64,000 bases of DNA from Numida meleagris (taxonomy: Eukaryota; Chordata; Aves; Galliformes; Numididae): positions 96,463,292 through 96,527,291 of the forward strand of contig NC_034410.1 in the NCBI RefSeq assembly GCF_002078875.1. Reading direction: 5' to 3'. The notes under the pieces are model-generated. The model saw only the letters and a list, made by a program, of their open reading frames with translations, was not told the origin of the DNA and made no database searches. Positions 37,601-52,600 of this stretch are shown here, one piece after another; position 1 is the first letter of the stretch, and the number at the start of each line of letters is the position of its first letter. A program made the translations under genes and the position numbers.

Positions 37601-40600
37601 CACCTGCTCCTTGTAAAGGTATGTATGCTTACCTTTTATGGACAGTCGCTGCTACTTGCTTTTAGAGAAAAGTGCTAGAAAAAAATGATAAGTATTTAAT
37701 AGTATCCAGAAGAAAAGGATGAAGTAATCTTTGTAAAGTACTGATTGCATTTTTATGTGCTTCTGTCATATAGACTATCCATGGAGAAGTGGTAATGCCA
37801 ACTTCAACTCGAATATCATAAAGTGGTTATACTTTCCAGACTTCATTGTGAGACCAAACCCTGTCTTCCTTGTCTGTAAGTATTTTAGCACATAGTTGAA
37901 AAGTGTTTACGTGTCTTTTGCTTAAAACATCTGCACAGTGTAATTTGAAGCCAGACTTTTATTTACTTTCCAGCAGCAAGATGTCATATTCTGTGGGAGA
38001 TTGGATACAGAGTGTGTCATTTTGTGTAGCAGAAAAAATCAATGGATTAGTAATTTCTGCATCTGTTTTTCTGTATCCAATTTTTGATAAATCAGTATAA
38101 GAAATTATGAATTATTTTCCCTTTTGTAATTTATTTTTTCAATAAAAGTCATAGAAGATGACAGGAAAAGATTCAAGTACACTAATAAATGTCAAATTGG
38201 TGTTAAATGCATTGAAAACAACAGTCTTGGGTATTCAAAGCATGAGAAAAATCTGCTAACTACATTATGGTATATCACCACCACTCCCTGCACCTCAGTT
38301 AGTGACTGAATTTTTCCTTGCAACCACTGCTTTCTCCTAGATGATTTCATGTTGCTGCTGTGTGCATCCTTACAAAGGCAAACCTTCGAGGATGAAAATA
38401 AAGCTGCTGTGCGAATCATGGCTGGAGACAATGTGGAAATTTGTATGAATCTTGAAGCAGCATCTTTTAGCCAGCATAATCCTGTTCCAGACTTCATTCA
38501 CTGCCGGTAAAACCTGAATCCTTAACACTTGGAAACTACAGAGCTTCATTTTTATAATGTTCTCTCGTGTGAAAGTAATTCTCACCGATTCCAGTTTTAC
38601 TTGAAATTTATACTCATGTTCCCATCTCAAAACATACCTTTTCCTGCTATATGAGGCAGAAGACAGTTAGCTTCTGGGTAATCAGCTTCTGCTTTAGAAA
38701 AGGGCAGGTGAAAACAGTCTCAAGAGCCCTCCTAATACTGCAGATTGTTCTAAGTGCTCCTCAAAGGGATATTCAGTGATATATTTGCCTGAAAGGATGT
38801 ATTTGCTCCATGAGTGCCCAGTAGGGCAGTGTGTGTGGTGAAGTTCACTACTGTGGCTTCCCTCCAAACATAGCCAAGTTAGCAAGAGCAAATTGTTGTC
38901 TGAACTTGCTCATATACTTGTTTAATTCCACAAAATTGTCAGTCATGTCTTGCTGAGTTGTTGTCTAAGAATAATCAAAATAGTACACTAAAAAAGGAGA
39001 CTGTCCTTTGTTCTATTTTATCTAAGTAGTAAAAACCTTAAAAGTGACTTGGAAAGGCAACATTGCATGTAAGAGCATTTAAGAAGGTGAATAATATTAA
39101 GAGGGGGCAGAGCCTAAGACAGTCTATTCCAGCTGATATTCAATCAGCAGATCCATTCTTGCGTGACCACTTCAGCAGAGATTAGCTCAGCCCTTCTGAA
39201 CTGCGCTGGGCATAATATTAATTGAAGGTCTCTCTGAAAGTTTGATGCAGTGTTAAAAGAATATACGGAAATAATAAGATTTTCTAGCTACTATTTTGTC
39301 AGATTAGGTGTTTGTTTTGAAATGCACATTACCAGCAGATGTGTGAGTGTGAAATGAATAACAAAATTTGAAATACTGTCTAAGCAAAAATCTCCCTGTT
39401 GCTGATATGCCTGCATTTGTGGTACCAGAGAAGTTTTGTCACTAAATTCCTTCTCAAGATCTGTAACATAACACTACTGTTTCTGGAAATTACCGCCAAA
39501 TGTATTTTGAAATATCTTTAAAGAGGAGACAGTGGAAATACATTCAGTTGACTCAACTTGTCCAAGAGATTTATAGCCACTTCTGGGCGTAGGGTGAAGA
39601 GTTCCTCCCCTCAGCTACACAGCAAACCCCATGCTCTAGCCCCACTGAAATAAACAGAGCAAGAAGTCATAACCTCTTTTCAAAATATGCCATCAAGTGG
39701 GGATGCTTTCCAAGAGACATCTGTCAAACAGGACTTGGTCATAACCTCCTTTCAAAATACTCCATCAAATTGGGATGCTTTCCAAGGCACATCTGCCAAA
39801 CAAAGGTTGGTTTAGAGGTATGAGTAGTGGGATTGGCTGAATTTTTCTTATTGCCACTGTAGTGGTGTACACGTTAACAAAAGATAATTCAGGCACTCTG
39901 GTACGCTTCATCACCTTGGTCTCTGGCAAAGAGCTTCACTGATGGTGTAGCCGCTGGCAGAAAGAAGAGATCTTATTTTCCCATTTTAATCTAGAAAAAA
40001 AACTTGTGAAAAAACTTCATTAACAATGAGACTATATTTGAAAACTATCTTCAGAAAGGAAAAAGAGGCAAGAAAATCACTGCTTTTTAAGCTGTCTCCT
40101 TTGGCATCTTTTCAAAGTTCCCTGGAATCTAGTTGGTATTTCTAGTCATCTGTAGAAGATATTCCCAAATGGCCAAGTAAGAAAAATTTGAAGCACAAAG
40201 GATATTCTTTGAAGATTTTGGATGGGAATCAAAGTCAGGTTTATAATGGAAAGCAAAGTCCAAGCTGAACTGGCCTGCTGCCTCTCCACAATTCTTTGGG
40301 TTAAGTTCTGTCTTCTGATTCATATGCATGGTATGCATCAAGCTGAAGCCATTGGTGGCTTCTTATGCATTTAAACACACTACTTGGCATGTGCTGGGAA
40401 AACAGACCCGTATATACATTACTAATGCTATGCAGCCATTTAATTGGGAATCTGCAACTTGTGCTTAGGAGTAAATTACACTATAGGTGGAAGACACAAA
40501 AACAATCACAAAAACCGAACACAAGAAAATCAAAGAATCACATTTGTACTGGGGAACTGGGCAAATAACCTGTGATTACTTTATACTTGTTCCAGCTAAA

Positions 40601-43600
40601 CACAGAAATCTGTGTAACTGTTTCATGTGATAGTTTTATGTTGTGTGAATAAGAAATGGAATGAAAAGAACAAGGCAAAGAAGGAAACAGAGCAGTGACA
40701 TTTTTTTGTTTGAAAATTCCATCAAATGTATAGAGAACTCATTAATTACAGGAAAAGAAGAAATTCCTGTGTGTGATTTCCTTTCTCATAGATGCTGGGG
40801 CAGATAAGCTGTAACTTTCTGTTGATGTCATTTGAAGTGTCCACTTCCTGAAACTGTAATGCAAACTTACTTGTAGAACATGTAGATGGGTATAAGACCT
40901 TCCCTTATAGTATGAACTGCGTAACAGCTCATCTTCTTGACAGAATCTTTCCTTCAGTGTCCCCTTCAGTGTCTTCATTACAATGCAGATTCTCCCAGAC
41001 TTTAAATTGTCTTAATAGTGAACTATTGCATTTCGATATGCAATCCTAGATGCCTAATTTATTTCAGAGAAGCGCCAGAGAATGGCTGGACAGTCTCTTG
41101 AAGTGACTTTGATTCTTTCGTTAGAGACTATAAATCTTTTAAGAGAAGGACTCTCAAGCTCTGGAGAACCCACTGAAGATATACCTCAGAAATGTATGTA
41201 TCTGGCCTCTGTCCAGTACAATTTGGAACATAAAGGGCTTTGTCTAAAAACATTTCTTTCACTTTGTTTCAGAAATTTCAGAATGGTCTAAATATTTGTA
41301 ACATGGGCAACAACCTGGTTCAAAGCTTATCCAAGCAAGTGAAATGAAAAATGGCATTTACACAGAAGTCAGTCAGAAAAAACAAATAAGTGAAGACAAC
41401 GTGGTTATGAATATATTACAAAGCTTCAAAAAATAGTTCTTAGTATTCATTTGATTTCTGAGAAGCTCAGTATATATTTACTGCTAAGGAAAACAAATCA
41501 CACTTGCAGACTGTAGCACCCTTCTGGTGTGTCTGTTCCCTCAAGAAGATGCCAGTTGGTCACTGTTCGAGTAGGCATGGCTAAAAAACTTTTAACTGGA
41601 ACATAAACAGTTGCAGGAAAAGGTCAAATTTCCAAATGCCTAATTTTCTTATTTCTGGAGAAATACTTCAGCACAACAATGATAAATACAGTCTATGGAA
41701 GAGATTTTCTGAAATTTTCTTGTCTTTCCACCCCTAGATTTCTCAGGGGATATACATTTAATCTCAAGGGAGAGTACAACTGGAGGGCTATGAAACGGAA
41801 ATGAAAATGAAGAATAGTAGTAGGAGCTTTTAAAATGAAACAGAATTTAAAGCAACTTCATTGAGGATAATCCTTTCCCACAGTCTCAATTGCCAGAAAA
41901 TTCTCATTTCATTTCCCAGGCAGTTTTCTGATGTTCTCCTAGATGTTGACAGGGAAATAATTTGGGATTGTAATTTACTTTTAGCCTCCTGAGACCAGAA
42001 ATAGTATTAACAGTCAGTCATTGAACTGTCCCCCTTGGGAACCATCATCAGGTGAGTCAGAAGAAGTCTCTCAATGTCAGCTGTAATGCCTTTCTTGGAA
42101 CTAGAGTACTAACTTGAGTTGGTGAGAGAGTATCTGCAAATCATCATTACAGGCTTCCCATCATATCTGTATAAAGCAAATAAACATTTTGTTGCTTATA
42201 AAATGGCCTTAAATAACACAGCTTTGGATTTGGGGTTTTTTAAAGCAAATAGAATCATGAAGGAAGGACTTCACTGGTAAGAGAAAGAGAGTATCAGTTC
42301 TGTGAGAAGGTTTGACAAAAACAGTAGGAACTAAGTCCCATGGGATCCATCCACAACACTAAATTCAAAGAAGTCGGTTAAAATAAGGGAGCTAATTTTA
42401 GGAAGTGCTATACGTTGAAGCTATTGGAAAAGGGAAAATCACTGAACCTGACTTCTTAAGACCAAAATAGAGCTAGAGAGAAAGGGTTTGGGGATGGAAG
42501 CTTGGTGAGAAATCAGCAATGTTGGGATTTGAAGGGAAACGTTGTGAGTTAAACTCCTGCCGTATGTAAAGCATGTAAGGAATCACAGATAGGAAAGAGT
42601 GGAGGAATAAAACTGGGAAGTAGAGGTGAAGAGGCAGCTAGCAATGTAAGCGTGTAGGAATAACATGCCTGAAGAAGAGAGAAAGGGTAGTCATGAGAAG
42701 AAGGCTGTGGGAAGAGCGTTGGGGTTATATGGAGGTGGTGAGCCACACTCAAAGCAAAATAAGTGGCTGTGAAGGAAAGACAGTGATATAACAACAGCTC
42801 CTCCAGAAAGAGGAAACACTGAGCTGTATCAGTGTAATAGCAATATCTGGTTTCATCAGTGCTTTCCCTAAACTTCAGTGTTCCTCCCCTAAACTTCAAG
42901 GTGCTGACCTTAGGACAAAGACCTTTCCTCAAAGGGATTATCAGCGGCAGCATCAATGCCTTGGGATGCGTGCAGTCTGGACACTAGGCTAGCCACAGGC
43001 AAACGTATCATTGAACTTGCTGGGAACTCGGCTACACCTAGAGCACTCTTTTTACAAGAGTCTGGATTGCATTGCAGTTAAAAAATAATCCCTGTGGAAA
43101 TAAAATACTGAAGTGATCATGATGAGACTAATAAACCTTTAGTAAATAAAAGAGGTCATTGGATACAAACAGCCATCTGAGGTTACAGTAGTTTGGATAG
43201 ATGGATGGGTGAACTTCAGATTATGTCTTCCTTTTTTTGAACAAGATGATACAGTCATGTATAGTATCAGTGGGTCTGCTAGTGACAGTTAGCCAATTGC
43301 AGTTATCTTACAGTCTTAACTTTCAATTATCTTTCAGGTTTCTTCTGCATATTTTCTCATTTAGAACTTACTGTGCTACCAAAGCCATGCTCTGATGCTC
43401 TTGGTACAATGGTGTAGAGGCTAATCTTTCTCAAGTGTGGCTGTATTCTTGGACTCCAGCTACACATGCGCACCATTACTGTTGTTTGGCCCTTGCATTC
43501 ATCGCACCAGTAGTGAGTTGGTTCATAGGCTGTAATGGTCAGAAAAATAGCCCTTCTTTCCCAGAATAAATAGGCTTTCACAAATTTGCTTATTTAAACT

Positions 43601-46600
43601 AATTTTTAGAGCCAGAGCCAAAGACAGGGCAGGAGTGCACAGCTGGGGGAATGGAGGAGAGTGGGACTGTATCCCTGGGAAGAAGCCAGCTCTCATGTTT
43701 CCTAGTTGTATTGTCAAATACCCCATCCTGAGGATGACCTCTCTTCCCTGAGGTTGGATGTGGATTTAATGACCACTTAAAAGGTGAGGTTTGGAAGGTT
43801 TACATGGCATTAAACTAATTATCTGTGTGGTCTGCAATGAAAGTATAAAATTATGGTATACGTTATCCAAGACTAAGGTTTTTTTGCTGTCTATTAAAAA
43901 GTTTTCAAAAAATATGTATATCCCATGGCTTGTCTCTCTCTGTTCGTGTAAGGTCTTTTTAGCTTTTGAGGTGATCTTGTGCTTTGGTCTCTCACTGTTG
44001 CTTTATAACCTCCATAGCAAAGAAATGAAACTCTTAAATTCCTAATGTTTTGGTCCTCAAGACATACCTTTATTCCCTCTCTTAGAGCACTCAACTCACC
44101 TATAATACTGTAAATAATTAAAGATTAGGGAGATGTTTGGAAAAAGACAAATAAAGGAGTGTGAGGGGATTACAATTGAAATAAGTATGATTTGGGTAAT
44201 ATTACCATATACCTGTGACTATTCAGGTGTAGTTCTTTCCCCTCTGTTCACCGTGACTTTGTCCTTGGGCCAGCACAGAGGTATCTGAGATGTTCTGTGA
44301 AATTCATTGTTTAGGTGTGCCCTGAATGACTTGCTGTAACACCATATTGTAAGATGCCAACAAGAAAGTCAAATCTTGGGAGTCCTTTGTGTTGCTGAGA
44401 TTGCTTGTAATCGTGTATTTTCAAAAACGAGAAAGATCTACATTTCTAAGAACTGCATCATACAGCTGTATTGCCTCCTACCTTTTGAGAAGCTTTTCAT
44501 ACCGTTTTTTTTTGGTGTACTGATATTTAATGTATATTTTACAAAATTAGATTAACTGTTGTATTTGATATTTTAAATCACTGCTAATAATGTAACAAAT
44601 TATTAAGGTCACAGTGAAAAAAATAGCTAAGTTACTGTCAAGCTTTTCATATTCTCCCTAGTTTCTGTAAGTTTTAATCTGACAGCAGTATTTGCTGTTG
44701 CACTATGACTCAACCAAATGCAATGTGAATATGGTGGAATGTTTGGATGCAGCCAGCTCCAGTTGTCTTTTAAGAGTCAGAATTCATATTTGTTGAAGAG
44801 TATTAAAATGTTCTTGTTTAACCAAAAATCAATTTGATCAATTTGTTTTGATCATTTCCATTTCGGGATTTTTTTGAAAGTTGATGCACTTTGTTGATAG
44901 CAAAGAAATACTGCAATTTCAGGAAGATGATTCCTGAACATCTTACATGTAAGTGATTATTATTAAAGAAGCACCGAACATTAAGTCTTTTTTTTTTTTA
45001 CTGGAGAAACAGAGCACCATTTTGAGTGCATATTAAATTAGTGAAATTCTGTTCAACTGATACCTTGTGCATCTTTATTTTCCTAGTGTGTATAAATTAT
45101 TTGTTAATGTTTAATCGCCCCAAACCCAGCAGCGTTTCTACAGCCATGACATTTTTAGACTTCACAGGCAGCAGTCCATAAATTTCTTTAATGTCTGTGG
45201 GAAATAAACATAGAGGAGCTTTCTCATTACCTTTCATTAAATGCCTCTCTGGTTAGCTTCGGCAAGCTGCATGCGTATAAATGTAGGACTATAAATACAT
45301 ACTCCTAGAAAGTTCTGAGCCTGAGAACATCAAGCAGCAGGGGCCTTTTTATGTGGCTTCATCCACTGCAGTTAGTTCATTTACTCCTTACATGGTTTGG
45401 CTCAGGTATATGTGTACTCCCATGGTGCCTTCTCCCTGCCTGGTTTCCTGACAAATCTAGTTTCATAGCCTGGGTGAACAGACCCTGAACACAGAGTACA
45501 TCTGGAATCAAAACACTGAATGAGGGGAAGCCATGAATTAGTTGGTTTTGCAGTGTTTAGCTATATGTAGCTTTTGGTATTGCCTTTGGCAGATGTTCTT
45601 ATTTGAAAGCTCACTGAGTCAATATTAAGTCAAGATTTTGAAGACTGAAAATACCAAGCTGTTTCTCACTTTTTCCCATTGTGCACCGGCCTGATTTCAG
45701 ATAGCTCTGTCTCGCAGCTTCCTGCCAAATATTTCAGTAAATTCTAGCACATATACATTCTGTAGAAACTTTATTTTTACAACTCAAAACCTTTATAGTT
45801 GATTTCCACTGCAGAAAGATATTTGTAGTGACTATCTTTGAATGCTAGGCTTTTGACTAGACTGAATTCCCCAGAAGTCATTGATAAATGCAGAATTGTT
45901 TGCAGTGAAGTATTATAGCTGGCTTTTGAAGATAATTTGCTGTAGCATTACCCAGACTTCTTCAAAGATGATCTCAGATAGCTTTTAAATTGCATACACC
46001 GCATTGCCAGATAGCATCACTCTATCGTGAAGTTTGGTGAAAATGTATTTTTCGCCCTTGATCCCATGTGATGCACAATGTCCTGACTGAGTGGAGCGTC
46101 ATGAACAAGCTGGAGCCGAGTAGAAAATCCAGACACTGACTTTGGCATTAATCCCATGCAGGTGCCCAAATGCTGACAGAAACACTGTGTCTGTTGCCAC
46201 AAGTAGCAGCCAGCAGTGCAGAGAGAGGAAATTTATCATTGTCCTCAGCAAATGACAATGTTTTTCCTTCTTTTTTTTACTTCCAGGTCCTACTTGGATA
46301 TGTATAAGGTGATAATCTTTAGTTACCTCTTCTGGTTTGTGCTTACCATAATCTTCATAACGGGAACAACAAGGATCAGCATATTCTGTATGGGCTACTT
46401 GGTTGCCTGCTTTTATTTCCTTCTCTTTGGTGGAGATCTGCTGCTGAAACCCATCAGGAGCATCCTGCGTTACTGGGACTGGCTGATTGCATACAATGTT
46501 TTTGTGATCACCATGAAGAACATCCTCTCGGTAAGCAGCTGCTGCATTTCCTCTGTGCAGTTTCATGGCTTCATAGGAACTGTGCACAGTACACTGAATG

Positions 46601-49600
46601 GCCATTAAAAATCCTTTACAGGACCCCAGCCTTCTGCTAGTGCAAAGCAGGCTCCTTTTTAAATCAGAAACTGCAAGTGCATGTCCAGAGAATGCTAATG
46701 CATACATATTTTAGGAAAATGTGCTGCCTTGTCTGGCTCCGAAAAAGCTTGAAAGCCATTTACAAAGGATCAGATTCTGGTTTCTCTAAGTTGTTCCTTA
46801 GAAGTCTTGTGAAAATTTCAGTGAAATGAGTAAGAAGTGTAAGATTACACCATCAATAAATGGTGCACATTCAGTTAAACTTTTTATTTAAAACTACAAT
46901 TTTCAAGTCTATTAGTAGGTGCAGTTTTGTGGTGTAATGGATTTAGTGAGGTTGCCTACAACATAACAAGCTGCTTTCTGTTTTCCTTTAGAACTAGTGT
47001 GAGCTTCAGATGAAAACAGACGTTTTATAATTAAAGGTTAAATACTTCTGCAAAGTATTAATGGTTTTCTTACATTAATTATCTCTGTAGATTAGATTTT
47101 TTGCAGTGGCACTAATAGATGATTGAGACAAGGCAGTACTTAAACTTTTTTATTTTTACATTTATATAAGTCATTGTACTGAAATAAAATTGATTTATAT
47201 GTGGTTTGAATTTGCAAATGTTCTAAATGCTTACATATGTGCTTCATTTTATGCTTGGGAATTCAGTGGGGCTATGTGTATGTTCAGCTTGTCCATATAT
47301 GTTTTCAAGTTTAACTTGGTGATTTATAAAAGTTGCTTAGCTGTCACACTGCATCACATGACCGACATATCACTTTCTCTGCAAAAACAAAATGAAACCC
47401 ACATACCTGCTATCCCATGGACAATGAAAAGAACAAATTCTTACATTTAAAGTGATGTGTGTTCCTGGTAAAGACCCTCTTTGAATAATCTCTGTTTTAC
47501 TAATGAGATATGAGACAGCCAGTGGCAATCAAAATATTTGCATGTAATTTAAAGAGATGCAATACTTATCCTTATTTCTGCTATGCCTTGTTAGTTGAAA
47601 CTGTTCTTTTTACTTTCCAGATAGGAGCATGTGGCTACATTGAGTCATTAATTCAGAATAGTTGCTGGTTGATTCAGGCATTTAGCTTGGCTTGTACAGT
47701 TAAAGGCTACCGTATCCGTAAGTATAGCTCATTTTTCTTTGTAATTTCCTATAAACAGTGGATCACCTTCAAAATCTTCTACCGTATTTACGCTGTGTCC
47801 TCTCTTGACATATTACCTTGTGCAAATATCTTGCATGTAAGTTCAGTTAATCAAGTTTCATCATATATGGAGTAGCAAGACAGAGTATTGGAAATACGAG
47901 GGAGAACTCACTGCAGCCCTCCAGTACTTGAAGAGAGCGTATAAACAGGAGGGAGACCAGCTTTTTTACATGGCAAGATAGGGATAGGGCAAGGGGAAAT
48001 GGCAGAGGACGGTGAGGTTCTGGCACAGCTGCCCAGAGAAGCTGTGGGTACCTCATCCCTGGAGGTGCTCAAGGCCAGGTTGGATGGGGCCCTGGGCAGC
48101 TGCGCTGGTGGGTGGCAGCCCTGCCCACAGCAGGGAAGTGGAACTGGGTGGGCTTTGAGGTCCCTTCCAGTCTAAATCATTCTGTGATTCTATGATTTCA
48201 TAGAATCAAGGGAGATACATATACAGAGGGACTTATCAAGATCCCCACTCACATTTACACATGTACCTTGCTTTAAACGTAAAGTCTGGTGATACTGGAG
48301 CTTAACACAGTTTCTCTGTATATGCAGTTGATGACATAATTGGGAGTATGGTTTCACCTTCCAAGTTGAGTTCACGTCTCAGCTGCAAACTCCCACTCCT
48401 CCCTGTGTTCAGCAGCTCAAAGGGTAAACCAGTTCAGCTCATTGAAATGGCAAGTGGCTAAGCCAGCATAAAAGTAGTAATTTTTTTGCAAGCACAATGT
48501 TCTTAGGCAATGTTTTTAATGATCATTCTCAAGTTTGTGATAACAGGATGGGAGTGGGTGGTATCTGTGGATGGAGGTGAGAAGGGGTGAAGGAAGAATG
48601 GGGAGCAAGACCCTGAACCTCTCTGTGAGCTACTGTTTTAGCTCTACACTTTGTCCTATATTGACGGTATGAAAGCACGTGATTCTTTCAATATTTTTGT
48701 AGCAGAATTTAAAACAGAACTGTTTTAACCCAGTGAATATGCAGCAGAGTCCTGAATTTCTGTTTCAAAAATCCTTGTGTCTGACTCTAATAGATGGGAG
48801 GACATAAAGATAGGAAAAACAAAGATGCACATTCACAAGATAATCGGTGCCTGGTGGTTCATATTATCCAATACTTTTTGAGTAGAATAAGAAACACGAT
48901 TTTCTGACTCCCCAGGGGATGAGCACAGCAGCCTTTGAAGCTCTTGGAGCTTGAGCTTCCTGACCTGTTAGGCTGGCTTTCTTGGTTGTAACGCCAGCTT
49001 TGAGCCAGAGTCTGTCCTTTGAGTCCTTCTCTCCCTTCTGTAGGGCAGAGTAGGCCATTCAGTTTATAGTCTAGCTACAAAGAACTCTGTTTTAATTTTT
49101 GAGTATACCCAGGAGAAATGTCTTTAGAGAATAAATAAAGAAAGAAAGGAAGAAATATCCAAAGCCAAAATCTAGAGGCAGGAGGAATGGGATTTCCTCT
49201 CTGCCTTTCTCCTCCTATCCCAAAGGAAGCAGTTTTGTGGTTTCAAATGCTTTTTCTCATCTGCAATGGAAAGAAACATTCAAGGATTGCTGTGAACTGC
49301 GTTGTGGAGAGGAAAATGAAATATATAAAGTGGTAGAAGCCAATTAAAAGATTATTTTGACTGAAACAAAACACTTCATTCTCACATTGATATTGTTCTT
49401 AATAGAAAAATGAGACAAAAAGTCATTTTGAAATGAAAAAAAACGGAAACATCCCATTCTTAAAAGCGCTGAAATCAAATATGTCAAGCTAACCAAAAGT
49501 ACTTTCTTTTTTTCCAAATACTTACTAAGACAGAGTGAATTTGCTTCAAAATTCTTCACTTCTGGTGAATTCCCAGTTTTCATGTGATATCACATTGTTG

Positions 49601-52600
49601 GAAGGTTTCCAGTTTGCTGTAAAAGAAACTATAGCATAATTCAAACAGAAATAAACATCAGTTTTCTGAAGAAAAATGAAATTAAAGGATCAATTCAATT
49701 TGATTTAAAAGCTTTATTTAAAACCATTTTAATGGCATTTTAAAATGATTAAACATTATAAAAAAATACTTATTACAGCAGTTTTTACACTGATGGTTTC
49801 TTTTTTCCAGCAACCAACAATGCAGATTGTAAACTGCCTAGTGGAGAAGCAGGAATCATCTGGGACAGTATATGTTTTGCCTTTCTGCTGCTGCAAAGAA
49901 GAGTCTTCATGAGTTATTACTTCCTTCATGTGGTTGCAGATATAAAAGCTTCCCAGATCCTAGCATCAAGGTAACATTAAGTTTTTTAATAAAATAAACA
50001 GTTTGAGTTACTCAAAAAAGCCCTACCGTTCATGATAGATAGCATCAGTGGAGTTCTGGTAGTTAACATTGATTTAAACAATCCATGGTAAATTAATAAT
50101 TGCAACTCCAACTCTGACACAGTGCATGAGAAAACAATTAAGAATCTGATAGAAATTAAACCCACCAAACACTATCTGATGCTTTCATAGCTTTAATTAA
50201 AAGCTGTGGAAGTCGATGTGTGTTTCAGCAGTCTCTCAACATCAGTATGTATAGGAGCAAATGTCAGAGTTTCTAAGCCTTGGAAAGAAAACTTTCTGAG
50301 ATCAGAGTCTGAGAAAATGGGCTGTAGAAATCGCATCTCCAAAAAATGTCCCATTGGGAAAAATGCAGAGAAGTAATGATATCTGATTCAGGAAGACACC
50401 AAGTGTTACATCGCTGAAATCCAACCATGATGTGGTGAAAAAGTGTCACTTTGGGTCCGTTACTTATACTTTTCTACAGTCATCTACTCACGGCTGTCAG
50501 TAGCACAACCATTGTCCTGTTTTTGTTTTTTTTCTGTTGTTTTTTTTCTTTTCTCTTTTTGTTTTGTAATATGAAGGCAGATCAGAAATTAAACTATCCG
50601 TAGTTTCAGTGAGATTTCTGAAGAATTACTTTTGTTAATATTGGATTAAGTGTTTTATGACATTTCCCCCTCCCCCCAAAAAAAAACCAGGCAGATTGAT
50701 TTCTGTACACATTTGAGGGCAAATTTGACTTGCATGTCCTAGAAAGAACTCTTTTTTAATCTTCCTTTCCTCTCCTGGGATTTCTTTAAAAAGGAGACAT
50801 TTTTAGCTACATATGCTGACCAAATTCACTTCTGCAAATGGGACTACCTAAAGATCTACGCCACAGTCCCCTACTGCCTCTCTCAGACTTTTCCTTTGAG
50901 GTGGATTTCAGTGCTAATGCCAAAGAGTACTGGACACTGGTTTTTTTGTATCTTTTTTTTTCCCTGGGCTATGTTCACAGTGAACATAGAACAAAGCAAT
51001 ATCGTAATATCAAAATACCTCTTAAATTGGAAAGTTTGCATCCAGAAGGAAGAGCAGGCTAATCAAAATGGCATTTGACTGTGTTGAAAAAAACATGTTT
51101 GGTTTCTACCTACAGCTTTGTGTCTCTTGGTGAGATGCTGAACCTATCAAGCAGCAAAAGGGGAGATGTAGTGGCCTATGCCAGAAGCTTTGTAAAGATA
51201 AATGTGTTAATGACCAGGAACTACTGAGATGCTACAGGAAGAAGTGTCATATAAATACAGCAATTTCATTAACTTTTTTAGCTAGCTGCTTGCCTTGCTA
51301 AAATCCAAGCTTTTAATTTATTTGGACTGTGGAGAAGGTCATATTTGAATTCAGGCAGTATAGCCTGAGCCTGTCTTCCAGTAAAAGTTAATTGTGAAAT
51401 AAAAAGTCCTTACCCAAATAAGATTGCGTTTAAACAATAGTGATAATTCTCCAGTGTCAGTTTTCAACGGTCTGTAAGAATTCAGGGGGGATCAAGTTGC
51501 TAAGAAGAACGCGTCATCTTTTGTTGTACTTTACCATACTTGGGGAAAAACAATTATTCATCTGGAAATAAGCATGATTGTGGTTATCCTGCACATTACA
51601 TGGAAGAACCAATCTCAGAAAAGATGGTTGAAAAATTAGTTAGAAGTAGACTTCTGAATCGAGAGATGTTCTTATTGAATTCTTGACAAAAATAAAAAAA
51701 AGAAAGAGAAGGCTTTAAATCTATTCTACTTCTCTGAGAAAGTCTTTGAAACTCTTCAAGTGTTTTTAAGAGCTCTTGAGTGAATAAAGAATGAGTGAAT
51801 GGTAGAGTCTTGTGTTCTGGATATTCAAATCACTGAGTCAATTGCATTTCGAATAAAATTGAGTTAGAAGTCATATTATTTTGGTACACCAGAAATCTGC
51901 TCAAGGGCTTGTATCATCAGATAGAAAGCGCTGTAATGTTCAGAGGGTGAAAGTGCAGCTGAAGCTGCACTGAGGCAAAAGTCTTGAGCTGAGCATAGCT
52001 CATAACTTCCAGGGGACTATGAGGCAGAGGGGAATGATGATTACAGTGAAGAAACAACTATAAAGACCAAATCCTGGAACTGAGTGGGAAGTCCTAATTC
52101 AGCCTTGAACCTGTCCATGTTCTGCATTCTTTGGGACTGGAAACTTAAGTCACCCATCAGTAGCTACAGGAACTCTTAAAACTCTCAAACTGAGTAGGGA
52201 TCACAGTGTTTGACCTCAACTCTTAAAATAATTGGCTGCTAAGGGATTAATATTCTAAGTTCATTGATTATCTCTTACCTGCAAATGAAGTAGTACGCAG
52301 AGGGAACACAGAGCTCTCTGTGGTTAGCTGGCATACAGGAAACTTGGAAACATTTAATCTTTCTTCTCCTTTCTTCTGCCCCTGTTTCTGCTGTAGGGGT
52401 GCTGAGCTTTTCCAGGCTACAATTGTTAAGGCTGTAAAGGCAAGAATTGAAGAGGAAAAAAAATCAATGGACCAACTGAAAAGACAGTATGTATTTACAT
52501 GTATATATTTATAATTATACACAAGTATATACACAAACGTGTGTGTTTGTATGTTTTTCACTGATGGTTGGTATTTATCTAGCACCTTATTTTATAGAAA

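Noticed and set aside
41068..41200. Exon-like open segment with 'atttcag' acceptor and 't|gtatgt' donor in the 7.8 kb intron
   Set aside because: In the phase required after exon W20 it hits a stop after eleven codons, and it matches no PIEZO2 segment.
42549..42956. 135-codon open frame on the - strand
   Set aside because: Low-complexity Pro/Ser/Leu composition, no known domain, isolated in an intron.
46099..46707. 202-codon open frame on the - strand
   Set aside because: Antisense to exon W21 and its flanks; the openness comes from the coding bias of the real exon and the protein resembles nothing known to me.
47718..47836. Extension of exon W22 to a second gtaagt at 47837
   Set aside because: The frame stays open, but the 119-nt extension ends in phase 0 while the next exon needs phase 1.
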